The notes beneath the pieces were generated by a model. That model ran no database searches and was not told the DNA's origin. It saw nothing but the letters and a program-made list of their open reading frames with translations. A DNA stretch of 64,000 nucleotides, taken from Xylanibacter ruminicola. GTDB lineage: Bacteria; Bacteroidota; Bacteroidia; Bacteroidales; Bacteroidaceae. The stretch is taken from NCBI RefSeq assembly GCF_900142525.1, contig NZ_FRBD01000005.1:105745-169744 (forward strand), in the 5' to 3' direction. Below are positions 57,105-64,000 of this stretch, one piece after another. Every line of letters starts with the position of its first letter. The stretch's first letter is position 1. The position numbers and the translations under genes were made by a program.

Positions 57105-57548
57105 ATGATGAAAAAACTACTTATTTCTGTTGTTATGATGTTGATGGTTGTTCTTGGTGCAAAGGCTGAGGAACAGCAGAAGTTCTCTCCTGAAAAATTC
57201 CAGGCTGCTTTGGAGCAGTATATCACTAACGAGGCAGGCTTTACTCCTGAGGAATCTGCAAAGTTCTTCCCGCTTTATCGTGAGATGCAGAAGAAACAGC
57301 GTGCTGTTTATCACGAGATGCGTGAACTCTTTAAGGCACCTTCTGACGAGGCTTCTAGCAAACGCGCTATCCAGCGTCGCGACCAGTTGGAGATGGAGCT
57401 GAAGAGCATCCAGCAGACTTATCACAACAAGTTCCTGAAGGTGGTATCAGCCACAAAAGTATATAAATCTATTATTGCAGAGGATCAGTTCCATCGCAAA
57501 GCCTTCCGTAACTGGGGCAAAGGTGGTCATCGTGGTTCCGCTAAATAA
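57105..57548 (+). CDS. Small periplasmic helical protein, Spy/CpxP-like
   Basis: About 147 residues from the ATG at 57105 (57108 is also possible); the longer frame would extend back into the previous gene. A signal peptide of about 20 residues (MKKLLISVVMMLMVVLGAKA) is followed by charged helices: EKFQAALEQYITNEAGFTPEESAKFFPLYREMQKKQR (key residues), then MELKSIQQTYHNKFLKVVSATKVYKSIIAED. This spaced-helix pattern with a LTPEE/FTPEE turn resembles the Spy/CpxP and heavy-metal-sensor periplasmic family. It is probably a product of the stress regulon controlled by the adjacent sigma factor (inference). A hairpin follows the stop codon. Confidence 0.75.
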   Translation: MMKKLLISVVMMLMVVLGAKAEEQQKFSPEKFQAALEQYITNEAGFTPEESAKFFPLYREMQKKQRAVYHEMRELFKAPSDEASSKRAIQRRDQLEMELKSIQQTYHNKFLKVVSATKVYKSIIAEDQFHRKAFRNWGKGGHRGSAK

Positions 57549-57566
57549 AGGGGCCTCCTACGGATT

Positions 57567-57608
57567 CCCCTCCTGAGCAGGAGGGGCTAGGGGTGGTCTG
57601 ATCAAGCT
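57567..57608. terminator. G/C-rich hairpin between the Spy-like gene and nth, second copy of the interspersed repeat
   Basis: CCCCTCCT (57567-57574) pairs with AGGAGGGG (57579-57586) around GAGC; TCTGATCAAGCT follows at 57597-57608. Same elements and order as at 49008-49060, again between convergent genes. Confidence 0.7.
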
Positions 57609-57618
57609 CCATATCTTC

Positions 57619-58251
57619 CTATATTCTTTTTGCACACAGGGTATTAATCTCACACACATCACACTTAGGCTTCCTCGCTGTACAAACGTATCGCCCATGC
57701 AGCAAAAGCCAATGATGAGCATTAGGTATATCCTCGTCAGGAATATACTTGGTGAGTGCCATCTCAACCTTATAAGGTGTATTATCGCTTGGTGATACCA
57801 ACCCCAATCGATGTGCCACACGGAACACGTGAGTGTCTACAGCCAGTGTCGCTTTTCCAAAAGCCACACTCTGAATCACATTAGCTGTTTTTCGTCCCAC
57901 TCCTGGTAGAGTGAGCAGCTCATCGAGCGTGCTAGGAACCTCGCCATCGTATTTCTCCATCAATACCCTAGCCATCTCAACCAAATGCCTAGCTTTGGCA
58001 TTGGGGTACGATACGCTCTTGATCCACTCAAACACCTCTTCTTCCTCAGCTTTTGCCATCGCCTTGGCGTCAGGGTAATGGGCAAACAGATCAGGGGTGA
58101 CCTGGTTGATGCGCTTGTCAGTACACTGAGCACTCAGCACCACAGCTACTAACAATTGGAATGTACTGCCAAAATCCAGTTCGGTAGTTACTACAGGCAT
58201 TTTCTCGCGGAAATGCGCCAATATCTTATCGTATCTTTCTTTCTTATTCAT
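57619..58251 (-). CDS. nth: Endonuclease III
   Basis: A 210-residue DNA glycosylase/AP lyase that removes oxidised pyrimidines. The helix-hairpin-helix LPGVGRKTANV carries the catalytic Lys121, Asp139 is in LAVDTHVFRV, and the C-terminal 4Fe-4S cysteines are spaced C-x6-C-x2-C-x5-C (CTARKPKCDVCEINTLC). Length matches bacterial Nth. The gene begins 2 bases after the stop of the UbiA-family gene on this strand, so the two form an operon driven by the promoter at 59138-59169. It converges on the Spy-like gene across a hairpin repeat. Confidence 0.97.
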   Translation of the reverse strand: MNKKERYDKILAHFREKMPVVTTELDFGSTFQLLVAVVLSAQCTDKRINQVTPDLFAHYPDAKAMAKAEEEEVFEWIKSVSYPNAKARHLVEMARVLMEKYDGEVPSTLDELLTLPGVGRKTANVIQSVAFGKATLAVDTHVFRVAHRLGLVSPSDNTPYKVEMALTKYIPDEDIPNAHHWLLLHGRYVCTARKPKCDVCEINTLCAKRI

Positions 58252-58253
58252 CT

Positions 58254-59132
58254 TTACAGGTAGATAATGACGAAGAACGAGGCTATCCAGCCAAAGATGC
58301 AGAACTGGATAAAGTGATCTTTAACCAGCGATTTGGTAGGACTGCCACTCAATCCAAACACAATCATATTCTGCAGATAGCGCAGCAGACCTGCCAGCAC
58401 CCATCCAGATGTGAGGTAGACATATCGCGTACCTAGACGATGGATAACCTCTGGCGACATGGTGTACATGATGTAACACACCAAGGTAACTGAGGCGATG
58501 ATAGCTGTGGCCTCGTTGATAAAGGTCTTGTTATATCCGGTAATCGATACGCGGGGTTTGGTTCCCGTCTGTTCGTAGATGCGGTAGTCGTCGTTACGTT
58601 TGGTAAAGGCTAGGAACAGTGTTACCAGGAAAGTCATCATCACCAGCCAATGCGATATCCAGATGTCTGTGGCTATACCTCCCACCAATACTCGCATCAC
58701 GAATCCGATGGCGATGATTGATACGTCGAGAATGGCAAATTGCTTCAACTTCATGCAGTAAGCAATGTTCATCAGCCAGTAGCCTATGACTACGGCATAA
58801 AGATAGGGTGTGTTCTCGCTTTGAGCCAATGGCAGTAGTGCCAGGGCACCAATGGTACATACAATCATCATGGTGTAGCCGCCCATCACGGAAACCTTAC
58901 CCGAAGCAATCGGACGTTTACATTTCTTAGGGTGCAGTCTGTCTGCCTCAACATCTTTCAGATCGTTGAAGCAGTAGATGGAGCTTGATATCAAGCAGAA
59001 CGATGCAAACACTACTAGCGTGGGCCAGAAATACTCAGGCTTCAGCAGGTTGGTGCTGAAGAATATGGGCGCAAACACAAATACGTTTTTGAGCCACTGC
59101 AGCGGTCTAAGTAACTTAATGTAATGTATCAT
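58254..59132 (-). CDS. UbiA-family prenyltransferase (decaprenyl-phosphate phosphoribosyltransferase-like)
   Basis: From the ATG at 59130-59132 the protein is 292 residues: MIHYIKLLRPLQWLKNVFVFAP. The frame is open further upstream but that part crosses the promoter. The first Asp-rich motif is NDLKDVEADRLHPKKCKRPIASG near residues 67-89, the signature shared by decaprenyl-phosphate phosphoribosyltransferase-type enzymes. A second Asp-rich region (FTKRNDDYRIYEQTG) follows near 180. Eight or nine membrane helices. Actual substrate in this phylum is not established. A TATCTTTG element ends 5 bases before the ATG, predicting a leaderless message. Confidence 0.88.
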   Translation of the reverse strand: MIHYIKLLRPLQWLKNVFVFAPIFFSTNLLKPEYFWPTLVVFASFCLISSSIYCFNDLKDVEADRLHPKKCKRPIASGKVSVMGGYTMMIVCTIGALALLPLAQSENTPYLYAVVIGYWLMNIAYCMKLKQFAILDVSIIAIGFVMRVLVGGIATDIWISHWLVMMTFLVTLFLAFTKRNDDYRIYEQTGTKPRVSITGYNKTFINEATAIIASVTLVCYIMYTMSPEVIHRLGTRYVYLTSGWVLAGLLRYLQNMIVFGLSGSPTKSLVKDHFIQFCIFGWIASFFVIIYL

Positions 59133-59137
59133 GGGGG

Positions 59138-59169
59138 CAAAGATAGTGCAAAATTGCGAAATATCCAAA
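59138..59169 (-). promoter_or_regulatory. Promoter (TTTG - 20 - TATCTTTG) directly before the UbiA-family ATG
   Basis: Minus-strand TTTG 59166-59169, a 20-base spacer, TATCTTTG 59138-59145, then CCCCC and the ATG at 59132. Both promoter halves are perfect, leaving no room for a leader. Confidence 0.82.
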
Positions 59170-59185
59170 TTTACCCTGATTTTAT

Positions 59186-59216
59186 TTTGTGTTCTCATGA
59201 TTATTATATACCTTTG
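59186..59216 (+). promoter_or_regulatory. Promoter (TTTG - 19 - TACCTTTG) for the DUF6078-like gene
   Basis: TTTG 59186-59189, a 19-base spacer and TACCTTTG 59209-59216, 21 bases before the ATG at 59238. Confidence 0.78.
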
Positions 59217-59237
59217 CATATAACAAAATAGACAACA

Positions 59238-59669
59238 ATGAATAATATTAAATCTGAAGAAGTTCCCGACTGGTATCCAGTATGTATCAAGTCTAATTGC
59301 CCCCTAGCAGCTCACTGCCTGCACGCATTAGCAATGAATATGTTAACAGATAAGTACAATATAGTTAGGATGGTAAATCCGCTGCTTGCAAAATCATCTA
59401 AAGAATGTGAGTTTTATCGTACAGATGAATTACAAACATATGCACGTGGATTTAAGAATATGCAGGAAGAGATGTTGCCACGTCAGTATTCCACGTTTAT
59501 GTATCGTTTGATAGGTAAATTCGGTCGTACAGGTTATTTCGAACGTAGGCGAGGAGAGAGAATGTGCTCGCCTGCTGATATCAAGTTGATTGAGGAAGTT
59601 CTCGAAGAACTAGGCTTGAAAAAACTCTCGTTCGATAAATACGTGAAGCAATATAATTGGGACGATTAG
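59238..59669 (+). CDS. DUF6078-like protein
   Basis: A 143-residue soluble protein starting MNNIKSEEVPDWYPVCIKSNCPLAAHCLHALA. Four cysteines in the first 60 residues (CIKSNCPLAAHC and ECEFY) could bind metal. The middle (YARGFKNMQEEMLPRQYSTFMYRLIGKFGRTGYFERRRGERMCSP by key residues) and the helical C-terminus (ADIKLIEEVLEELGLKKL) match the layout of DUF6078, a small family I associate with gut Bacteroidota, often in multiple copies. No function is known to me. It is a single gene with its own promoter. Its stop codon overlaps the left arm of a long inverted repeat. Confidence 0.7.
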   Translation: MNNIKSEEVPDWYPVCIKSNCPLAAHCLHALAMNMLTDKYNIVRMVNPLLAKSSKECEFYRTDELQTYARGFKNMQEEMLPRQYSTFMYRLIGKFGRTGYFERRRGERMCSPADIKLIEEVLEELGLKKLSFDKYVKQYNWDD

Positions 59670-59731
59670 TACGCCTTACGGCGCACTCGAGTACTTTAGT
59701 TGACGTACTCCAGTGCGCCCTAAGGCGTACT
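59668..59731. repeat. Long near-perfect inverted repeat (27-base arms, 10-base loop)
   Basis: Left arm 59668-59694 and right arm 59705-59731 are complementary except for two C-C mismatches (59679 with 59720, 59688 with 59711). The arms start at the DUF6078-like stop codon. No T-run follows. The remaining spacer to 59870 contains a weaker ACCCA/TGGGT pair (about 59752-59786) and otherwise nothing recognisable. Confidence 0.85.
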
Positions 59732-59870
59732 GTACGTAATGTACCACCCACAAAATGACCGGCACCGCCTACTGGGTGAAATTAAGAGAGTAAAAGAGAT
59801 TCTATTGTGAATAAAAGTTAATAAAATACATTTTGTCTCTAAAATATTAGCAAATAGCGGAAATATTTAG

Positions 59871-59878
59871 TATTTTTG
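59871..59878 (+). promoter_or_regulatory. Putative -7 promoter element (TATTTTTG) for the LruC lipoprotein operon
   Basis: TATTTTTG, 40 bases before the ATG at 59919; no clear -33 TTTG. Confidence 0.6.
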
Positions 59879-59898
59879 CCAAAAGAATACAATTTAAT

Positions 59899-60030
59899 CG
59901 ATTAAATATTTGACGCTTATGAAGAAGTTATTATCAATTGCAGTTTTAGGGTTAATCCTATCAGGCTGCGTAAAGGGTATTGATGGCATGGAACCAGAGC
60001 CTACACCAACTCCTGAACCAACCCCAACAC
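59899..60030 (+). repeat. Leader-plus-signal-peptide direct repeat, copy 1
   Basis: The stretch from the bases ATTAAATATTTGACGCTT before the ATG through the signal peptide and the Pro-rich tether is repeated at about 62041-62170 with few changes. The identity stops where the two mature proteins begin. Confidence 0.85.
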
Positions 60031-62006
60031 CGAAAGTTCCAAATACTTTTGATTTCTCTACTGTTCAGAAGGTAAAACTCAATGTAGATTATTCCGCATT
60101 TCAAACTTATGGCCCGGTTTTCTTTGGTGTTTACACCCAGAATCCATTCGTGACAGTCGAGGATGCCCCAGATGATCAGTGGAATGAGAATGTTACTCCT
60201 ATATTTGAGGATTATACGGGGGCAAACGGCAAGTATAGTGCTACTATCGAGTTGCCCATTTACGCCCAGCATCTTTATATCGCCACAGGTAATTTTTTTA
60301 CAGGAATGCTTCTGATGGAGGCTGATGTGCAGAATGGAACAGCATCTGTGGTTGCTGAAAACATAAATGTCGCCTCAACTCGTGCTATTACTAGAGCATT
60401 GGGACCTGGTGAGTCGACAGACGATATTGCAAAGCTAAAAATGGGTCTTAAGACTGATGGCAAGACGAGAATCTATCAGGAATGGAAAAATTGGCTTGGT
60501 ACATGGAATTCGGCTTCTGGCCGTCCTGACTACCTCATCGATAAGACTACTGCCGATTCTAAGCTCTATTTCAGCGAAGAAGAGATGCAAGACCTTTACT
60601 CTGTTGTAGGCAAAGCTTTCACATCGGGAAGTGCAATGAATAAAGAGTATTGTTCATCTCCAGACCTACTGCTTGAGCAGGATTCTGAGGTTTCTTTTAC
60701 TGTTCTTGGTAGTGGTACATGCTGGAACTCTACATTAGGCTACTATTACTATACAGATGACAATAAGCCTACTAAACCTATGGACATTAATGTCATTATG
60801 GTGTTCCCTAATACCCAGGATGGTAACTGGCCAAGAGCAACAGAGAAGAAGTTGGAATCTTATCAGGGAAATATTGGTGTAAACCGAGGTGATGCGGTAC
60901 AACTGATGTATTATCCTAATATCGCCAATAATGATAAGACGGGTGCAACCAAGGTGTTTCCTAGGGGCACAAGAATCGGTTTCATCTTGAGAACCCAAGG
61001 ATGGGGCAATCAGGGCAACGACTATTGTATAAGATGTGAGGGACCTAAATATTGGAACAATAAGTATAACACATGGTGTGCTACCACTGATGGATTGTCA
61101 TACTCTGCCGATGGAGGAAAATTCCCAAATCCTAATGGCGAGAGCCGTGGCGCAAAGTTTGGATATAAAGCATCTAATGGTGAAACATATACTATTGTGT
61201 CGTTTGAGGATGCCAACGATGATCAGGATTTTGATGATTTGATTTTTGCTCTAAAGCCAGTGAATGTATTTGCTGAGTTGCCAGAGATTGAAGACAGAAA
61301 ATCTTCAACCAATGGTGTGTATGCTTTCGAGGATCTGTGGCCAAACGCTGGTGACTATGATCTTAATGATGCTTTGGTAAATGCTAAGCATGAGAAAGAG
61401 TTTAATGAGAGTGGAAAAATTATTAAGGAAACATTCTATCTTACCACTTATCAGAATTATGTAGAGTTGACAAGTGGATTGGCTTTGACTTTGGAAACAA
61501 AGACCACTCCTCAATCGATTGTTATGAAGAAGATTGCCAAAGGTTCAACTGTAGCAGAGGAAACCTCGTTTACTAAGGATGGCAATGTTTATTATCTGAC
61601 AGCAGATTTCAAAGGTGAACTCGGAACCACCTATATACTGGAACTGTCGTATAAGAATCCATTAGGCTCGTCTGCTGATATAGCTTTGATAAAACCTTTC
61701 ATCTATCGTTCTGAAGGAGAGAAGAATTGGGAAGTACATATCCCAATGGAGGCTCCTACTGCTAAGATGAATACCAGTTATTTTGGTACTGGCGATGACT
61801 GCTCAGACCCAAGTAAGGGCTTGTATTTCGTTCGCGAGGGTAATTATCCATTTGCGTTCTACCTGCATGGTGTAAATATCAGTGTATTTGAAAATACTAT
61901 CTTGAAGCGTGAAAACGAGAGCAAACGCATAGATGAGTTCTTCCCAGGCTTTATAGATTGGTCAACTTCATCTGGAGCTACGAACCAGGATTGGTATATC
62001 AAATAA
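59919..62006 (+). CDS. LruC-domain (DUF4842-like) surface lipoprotein
   Basis: From the ATG at 59919 the protein is 695 residues; the TTG nine bases earlier is not needed. Residues 1-17 are a lipoprotein signal with Cys17 in LSGC. A Pro/Thr/Glu tether (PEPTPTPEPTPTP) follows. Residues about 426-446 carry a DUF4114-like SFEDANDDQDFDDLIF, and about 463-488 the LruC motif GVYAFEDLWPNAGDYDLNDALV, both acidic, calcium-type turns. The C-terminal third is beta-rich. Such proteins are thought to be surface-exposed in Bacteroidota; function unknown. It is co-transcribed with the similar gene 51 bases downstream. Confidence 0.85.
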   Translation: MKKLLSIAVLGLILSGCVKGIDGMEPEPTPTPEPTPTPKVPNTFDFSTVQKVKLNVDYSAFQTYGPVFFGVYTQNPFVTVEDAPDDQWNENVTPIFEDYTGANGKYSATIELPIYAQHLYIATGNFFTGMLLMEADVQNGTASVVAENINVASTRAITRALGPGESTDDIAKLKMGLKTDGKTRIYQEWKNWLGTWNSASGRPDYLIDKTTADSKLYFSEEEMQDLYSVVGKAFTSGSAMNKEYCSSPDLLLEQDSEVSFTVLGSGTCWNSTLGYYYYTDDNKPTKPMDINVIMVFPNTQDGNWPRATEKKLESYQGNIGVNRGDAVQLMYYPNIANNDKTGATKVFPRGTRIGFILRTQGWGNQGNDYCIRCEGPKYWNNKYNTWCATTDGLSYSADGGKFPNPNGESRGAKFGYKASNGETYTIVSFEDANDDQDFDDLIFALKPVNVFAELPEIEDRKSSTNGVYAFEDLWPNAGDYDLNDALVNAKHEKEFNESGKIIKETFYLTTYQNYVELTSGLALTLETKTTPQSIVMKKIAKGSTVAEETSFTKDGNVYYLTADFKGELGTTYILELSYKNPLGSSADIALIKPFIYRSEGEKNWEVHIPMEAPTAKMNTSYFGTGDDCSDPSKGLYFVREGNYPFAFYLHGVNISVFENTILKRENESKRIDEFFPGFIDWSTSSGATNQDWYIK

Positions 62007-62040
62007 TTGAAGATTATGACAGAAAAAACAATTTGATTTA

Positions 62041-62170
62041 TTAAATATTTGACGCTTATGAAGAAGTTATTATCAATTGCAGTTTTAGGATTAATCCTAT
62101 CCGGCTGCGTAAAGGGTTTTGATGGCACAGAGCCAGAGCCTGTGCCAACTCCAGAGCCAACTCCTACACC
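62041..62170 (+). repeat. Leader-plus-signal-peptide direct repeat, copy 2
   Basis: Nearly identical to 59899-60030: the same leader (TTAAATATTTGACGCTT), the same first 17 codons and a similar Pro/Glu/Thr tether. Confidence 0.85.
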
Positions 62171-64000
62171 TACTAATAACAAGGCAACTCAGGAGGAAAT
62201 TGATGCCAACGTTGTTAAAGTGTTTGGAACAACATTTAGTGCTAACCAGGATTGGAGTTCAACAAAGAAGTATACAGTTTCTGTAACTGCCGATGCTCCA
62301 ATGGCCGACATCGTGAAAGTACAGATTTTGACGGAGGCTCCTTATTTCAATGAAGACGCTCGTGTACTGAACGAGGCTGAAATCAGTAAAGGCCAGACTG
62401 TGTCGCTTACATACGATTGCCCATCGGAATACTCAGACTTGGTGGCCGCCTGTGTCGACAGCAAAGGTATCTATTATGTGGCTGGTTTTAAGGCTGGCGA
62501 TGCTAATGTGAAGTTCACAGAACCTGCAAAAGCTCGCACAAGAGCTGCATATGATTTGCCCACTCTGCCAGATCCTGCAGGTTTGAAGATGAAGTATAAA
62601 AACTCTTATTTGACTTATAATGCTATGCGTGCCCGTATGGCTGGTCAGGAAGGTGAAGAAGCAGTCATCGATCCTTGGAAAGATAGTAAATGGGACAACG
62701 AGCGTATTTGGATGCTGAGCAATGAAGGTGGTAACGGAACTTGGAAAGTGGAAAAATCGGCCATCTATCGTGATGTAACTATCACTGATGCTGAAAAACA
62801 AGGCCTTGAAACCATTCTTGCAGCATTGGGTGGAAAGAAAGGAAGAGATGGTAAGTACAAGACAATGAATCTGAACACTATCCGTACATCGCCTGTATAT
62901 GAGTTGACTAAGAACTATCTCGTTGCAGATGGTAAGGCTCCTATTACGGTGTCTCCTGTACAGATGTTATCTACCGAAATTAATAATTCTTCTGTTTATT
63001 ATTATTATTTCAATCCTAATGAGCTAAATGATAAATCGGATGAAGAGCAGATCGCTTTCATAAAGAACTTGCCAAAATTCAAGTGTATTGATAGTAAACT
63101 TACAAAGACGGCTAGTGGCATTGGTTTAGGCGTTGGTGATTATTTTAAAGTACACGAATATGTGCTGCCATATTTCGGTGATATCAAGAGCGATGACACA
63201 AACGATGTTACCGTTCAGAGCTTCGTTATTCCTGAAGGCTACTATGTAGGTTTCATGTTTAGAAAAAATAATGGAAAAGATTGGGCGGATTCTTTTTCAA
63301 CAGATAACGATGCCATCTCTCCAAGTAAGGGAACTGCTTATAAAAACAAGTCATATAAAAATGAGGATAATGGAGAAGTTTATGCTGATGGACGTTTGAA
63401 TAAGGAAATTAATCAGTATCCAAAATTCAGTCAGGCCACTGAAAAGGGTATGCTATTAGACGATCCTCGCGCTGCCATCTTCGGAGCAAATCAGAGAGTC
63501 TATCTGATGTTTGAGGAAGGTACTGATGTTAACTTTGTAGATATCATAGTAGAAATTAACGGTGGCTTGAAGGAGGTTGATGCAGCTCAGGAAATTAAAA
63601 ATAATGTATATACGTTCTGCTTCGAGGATCGCAACTTGGGTGACTACGATATGAACGACGTGGTAATCAAGGCTGAGCGCCTGAACATAAGTCAGGTGAA
63701 GTACATTGTTGCTGCTTGTGGCGCTTACGATGAACTCTATCTGCGCAACATCGATGGTAAGACATTGAATACCACCACAGAGATTCACGCTCTGTTTGGT
63801 GTGGACAACCTCTCAACGTTTATCAATACTCAGAGTATAAATAAATCGGAACTACCATCAGAAGTGATAACAGTCGATCCGTCGTTCAGCTTCACAGATT
63901 TCTCGAAGCAAGTCTACATCTATAACAAGACTCAAGACTATGATGTGAAGATGTCGCAGACTGGTGAGGATCCCCATGGTATCATGATTCCTTGTGATTT
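62058..64000 (+). CDS. LruC-domain lipoprotein, second copy (runs off window end)
   Basis: Starts at the ATG 62058 and stays open to the end of the window (647 codons), so the C-terminus is missing. The signal MKKLLSIAVLGLILSGC is identical to that of the upstream protein, and the tether PEPVPTPEPTPTP is alike. The mature parts are different: here NNKATQEEIDANVVKVFGTTFSANQDW, then YYVGFMFRKNNG near 395, and the LruC motif NVYTFCFEDRNLGDYDMNDVVI near 515-536. Thr/Ser-rich stretches and many aromatic residues suggest a beta-rich exposed protein. No promoter lies in the 51-base gap, so both are made from one transcript. Confidence 0.85.
   Translation, partial: MKKLLSIAVLGLILSGCVKGFDGTEPEPVPTPEPTPTPTNNKATQEEIDANVVKVFGTTFSANQDWSSTKKYTVSVTADAPMADIVKVQILTEAPYFNEDARVLNEAEISKGQTVSLTYDCPSEYSDLVAACVDSKGIYYVAGFKAGDANVKFTEPAKARTRAAYDLPTLPDPAGLKMKYKNSYLTYNAMRARMAGQEGEEAVIDPWKDSKWDNERIWMLSNEGGNGTWKVEKSAIYRDVTITDAEKQGLETILAALGGKKGRDGKYKTMNLNTIRTSPVYELTKNYLVADGKAPITVSPVQMLSTEINNSSVYYYYFNPNELNDKSDEEQIAFIKNLPKFKCIDSKLTKTASGIGLGVGDYFKVHEYVLPYFGDIKSDDTNDVTVQSFVIPEGYYVGFMFRKNNGKDWADSFSTDNDAISPSKGTAYKNKSYKNEDNGEVYADGRLNKEINQYPKFSQATEKGMLLDDPRAAIFGANQRVYLMFEEGTDVNFVDIIVEINGGLKEVDAAQEIKNNVYTFCFEDRNLGDYDMNDVVIKAERLNISQVKYIVAACGAYDELYLRNIDGKTLNTTTEIHALFGVDNLSTFINTQSINKSELPSEVITVDPSFSFTDFSKQVYIYNKTQDYDVKMSQTGEDPHGIMIPCD

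Noticed and set aside
57968..57992. Two CTAG sites in nth
   Set aside because: Spacing is 21 bases, not a multiple of 9; ordinary coincidence.
59133..59219. 29-codon extension of the UbiA-family gene
   Set aside because: The extension runs upstream through the TTTG-TATCTTTG promoter; family sequences begin at MIHYIKLLRP.
1..64000. tRNA, rRNA, CRISPR arrays, insertion sequences, prophage
   Set aside because: No cloverleaf-like segment, rRNA core sequence, regular spacer array or transposase/integrase frame was seen in reading both strands; a covariance-model search would be decisive.

Overview
The window looks like a chromosomal segment of a member of the Bacteroidota, most likely the family Prevotellaceae. 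Three things point there. Genes are preceded by the Bacteroidetes promoter (TTTG about 20 bases ahead of TAnnTTTG) rather than by clear Shine-Dalgarno sites. The protein families are typical of the phylum: type IX secretion (T9SS) C-terminal domains, LruC lipoproteins, DUF1573, DUF3078, type III glutamine synthetase and lipocalin-like lipoproteins. The genome carries CTAG-rich intragenic repeats and G/C-rich 3' hairpins. I see no rRNA, tRNA, CRISPR, phage or transposase gene. No gene-free stretch exceeds about 300 bases; the largest is 59670-59918 (about 250 bases), which holds a long inverted repeat and a promoter.

Left part (1-20979), mostly housekeeping. uvrA (partial) lies downstream of a small T9SS-type secreted protein. 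On the plus strand follow a LysM/periplasmic-binding lipid-envelope pair, a peptide transporter, an NhaC antiporter and an EEP-fold nuclease/phosphatase. On the minus strand come an MFS - DUF1846 - MFS operon preceded by three 22-base-spaced palindromes, and yidC followed by a DPP5-like S9 peptidase. DUF3078 and DUF1573 genes, aspS, a histone-tailed winged-helix protein and an unknown 93-residue protein complete this part.

Middle part (20946-40612), a surface-glycan cluster that is visibly more A/T-rich than its flanks. It holds six or seven GT4-type and five GT2-type glycosyltransferases, UDP-galactopyranose mutase (glf), a hexapeptide acetyltransferase and four integral-membrane acyltransferases. 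Gene direction flips many times, and most flips carry a near-consensus promoter. Several members are clear internal duplicates. No flippase, polymerase or priming transferase is inside the window. The likely product is a galactofuranose-containing, O-acylated glycan whose assembly and export genes lie elsewhere.

Right part (40554-64000). A nucleotidyltransferase-like gene sits with a FetAB-like ABC pair whose ATPase lacks its signature motif. Then comes a polyamine/nitrogen operon (aguA-aguB-glnN) ending in dsbD. It is followed by valS divergent from mazG, a lipocalin-like lipoprotein, RNase Z, a tiny secreted protein that is little more than a T9SS-like C-terminal domain, an L,D-transpeptidase, an ECF sigma factor with a membrane partner and a CpxP/Spy-like protein, nth with a UbiA-family prenyltransferase, a DUF6078-like protein, and two tandem LruC-type lipoproteins that share a nearly identical leader and signal sequence (the second runs off the window).

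The most unusual signal is a DNA-level repeat of period 9 centred on CTAG. It occurs inside at least four unrelated genes (five sites) and in two reading frames, where it encodes linkers, loops and even the core of a signal peptide.
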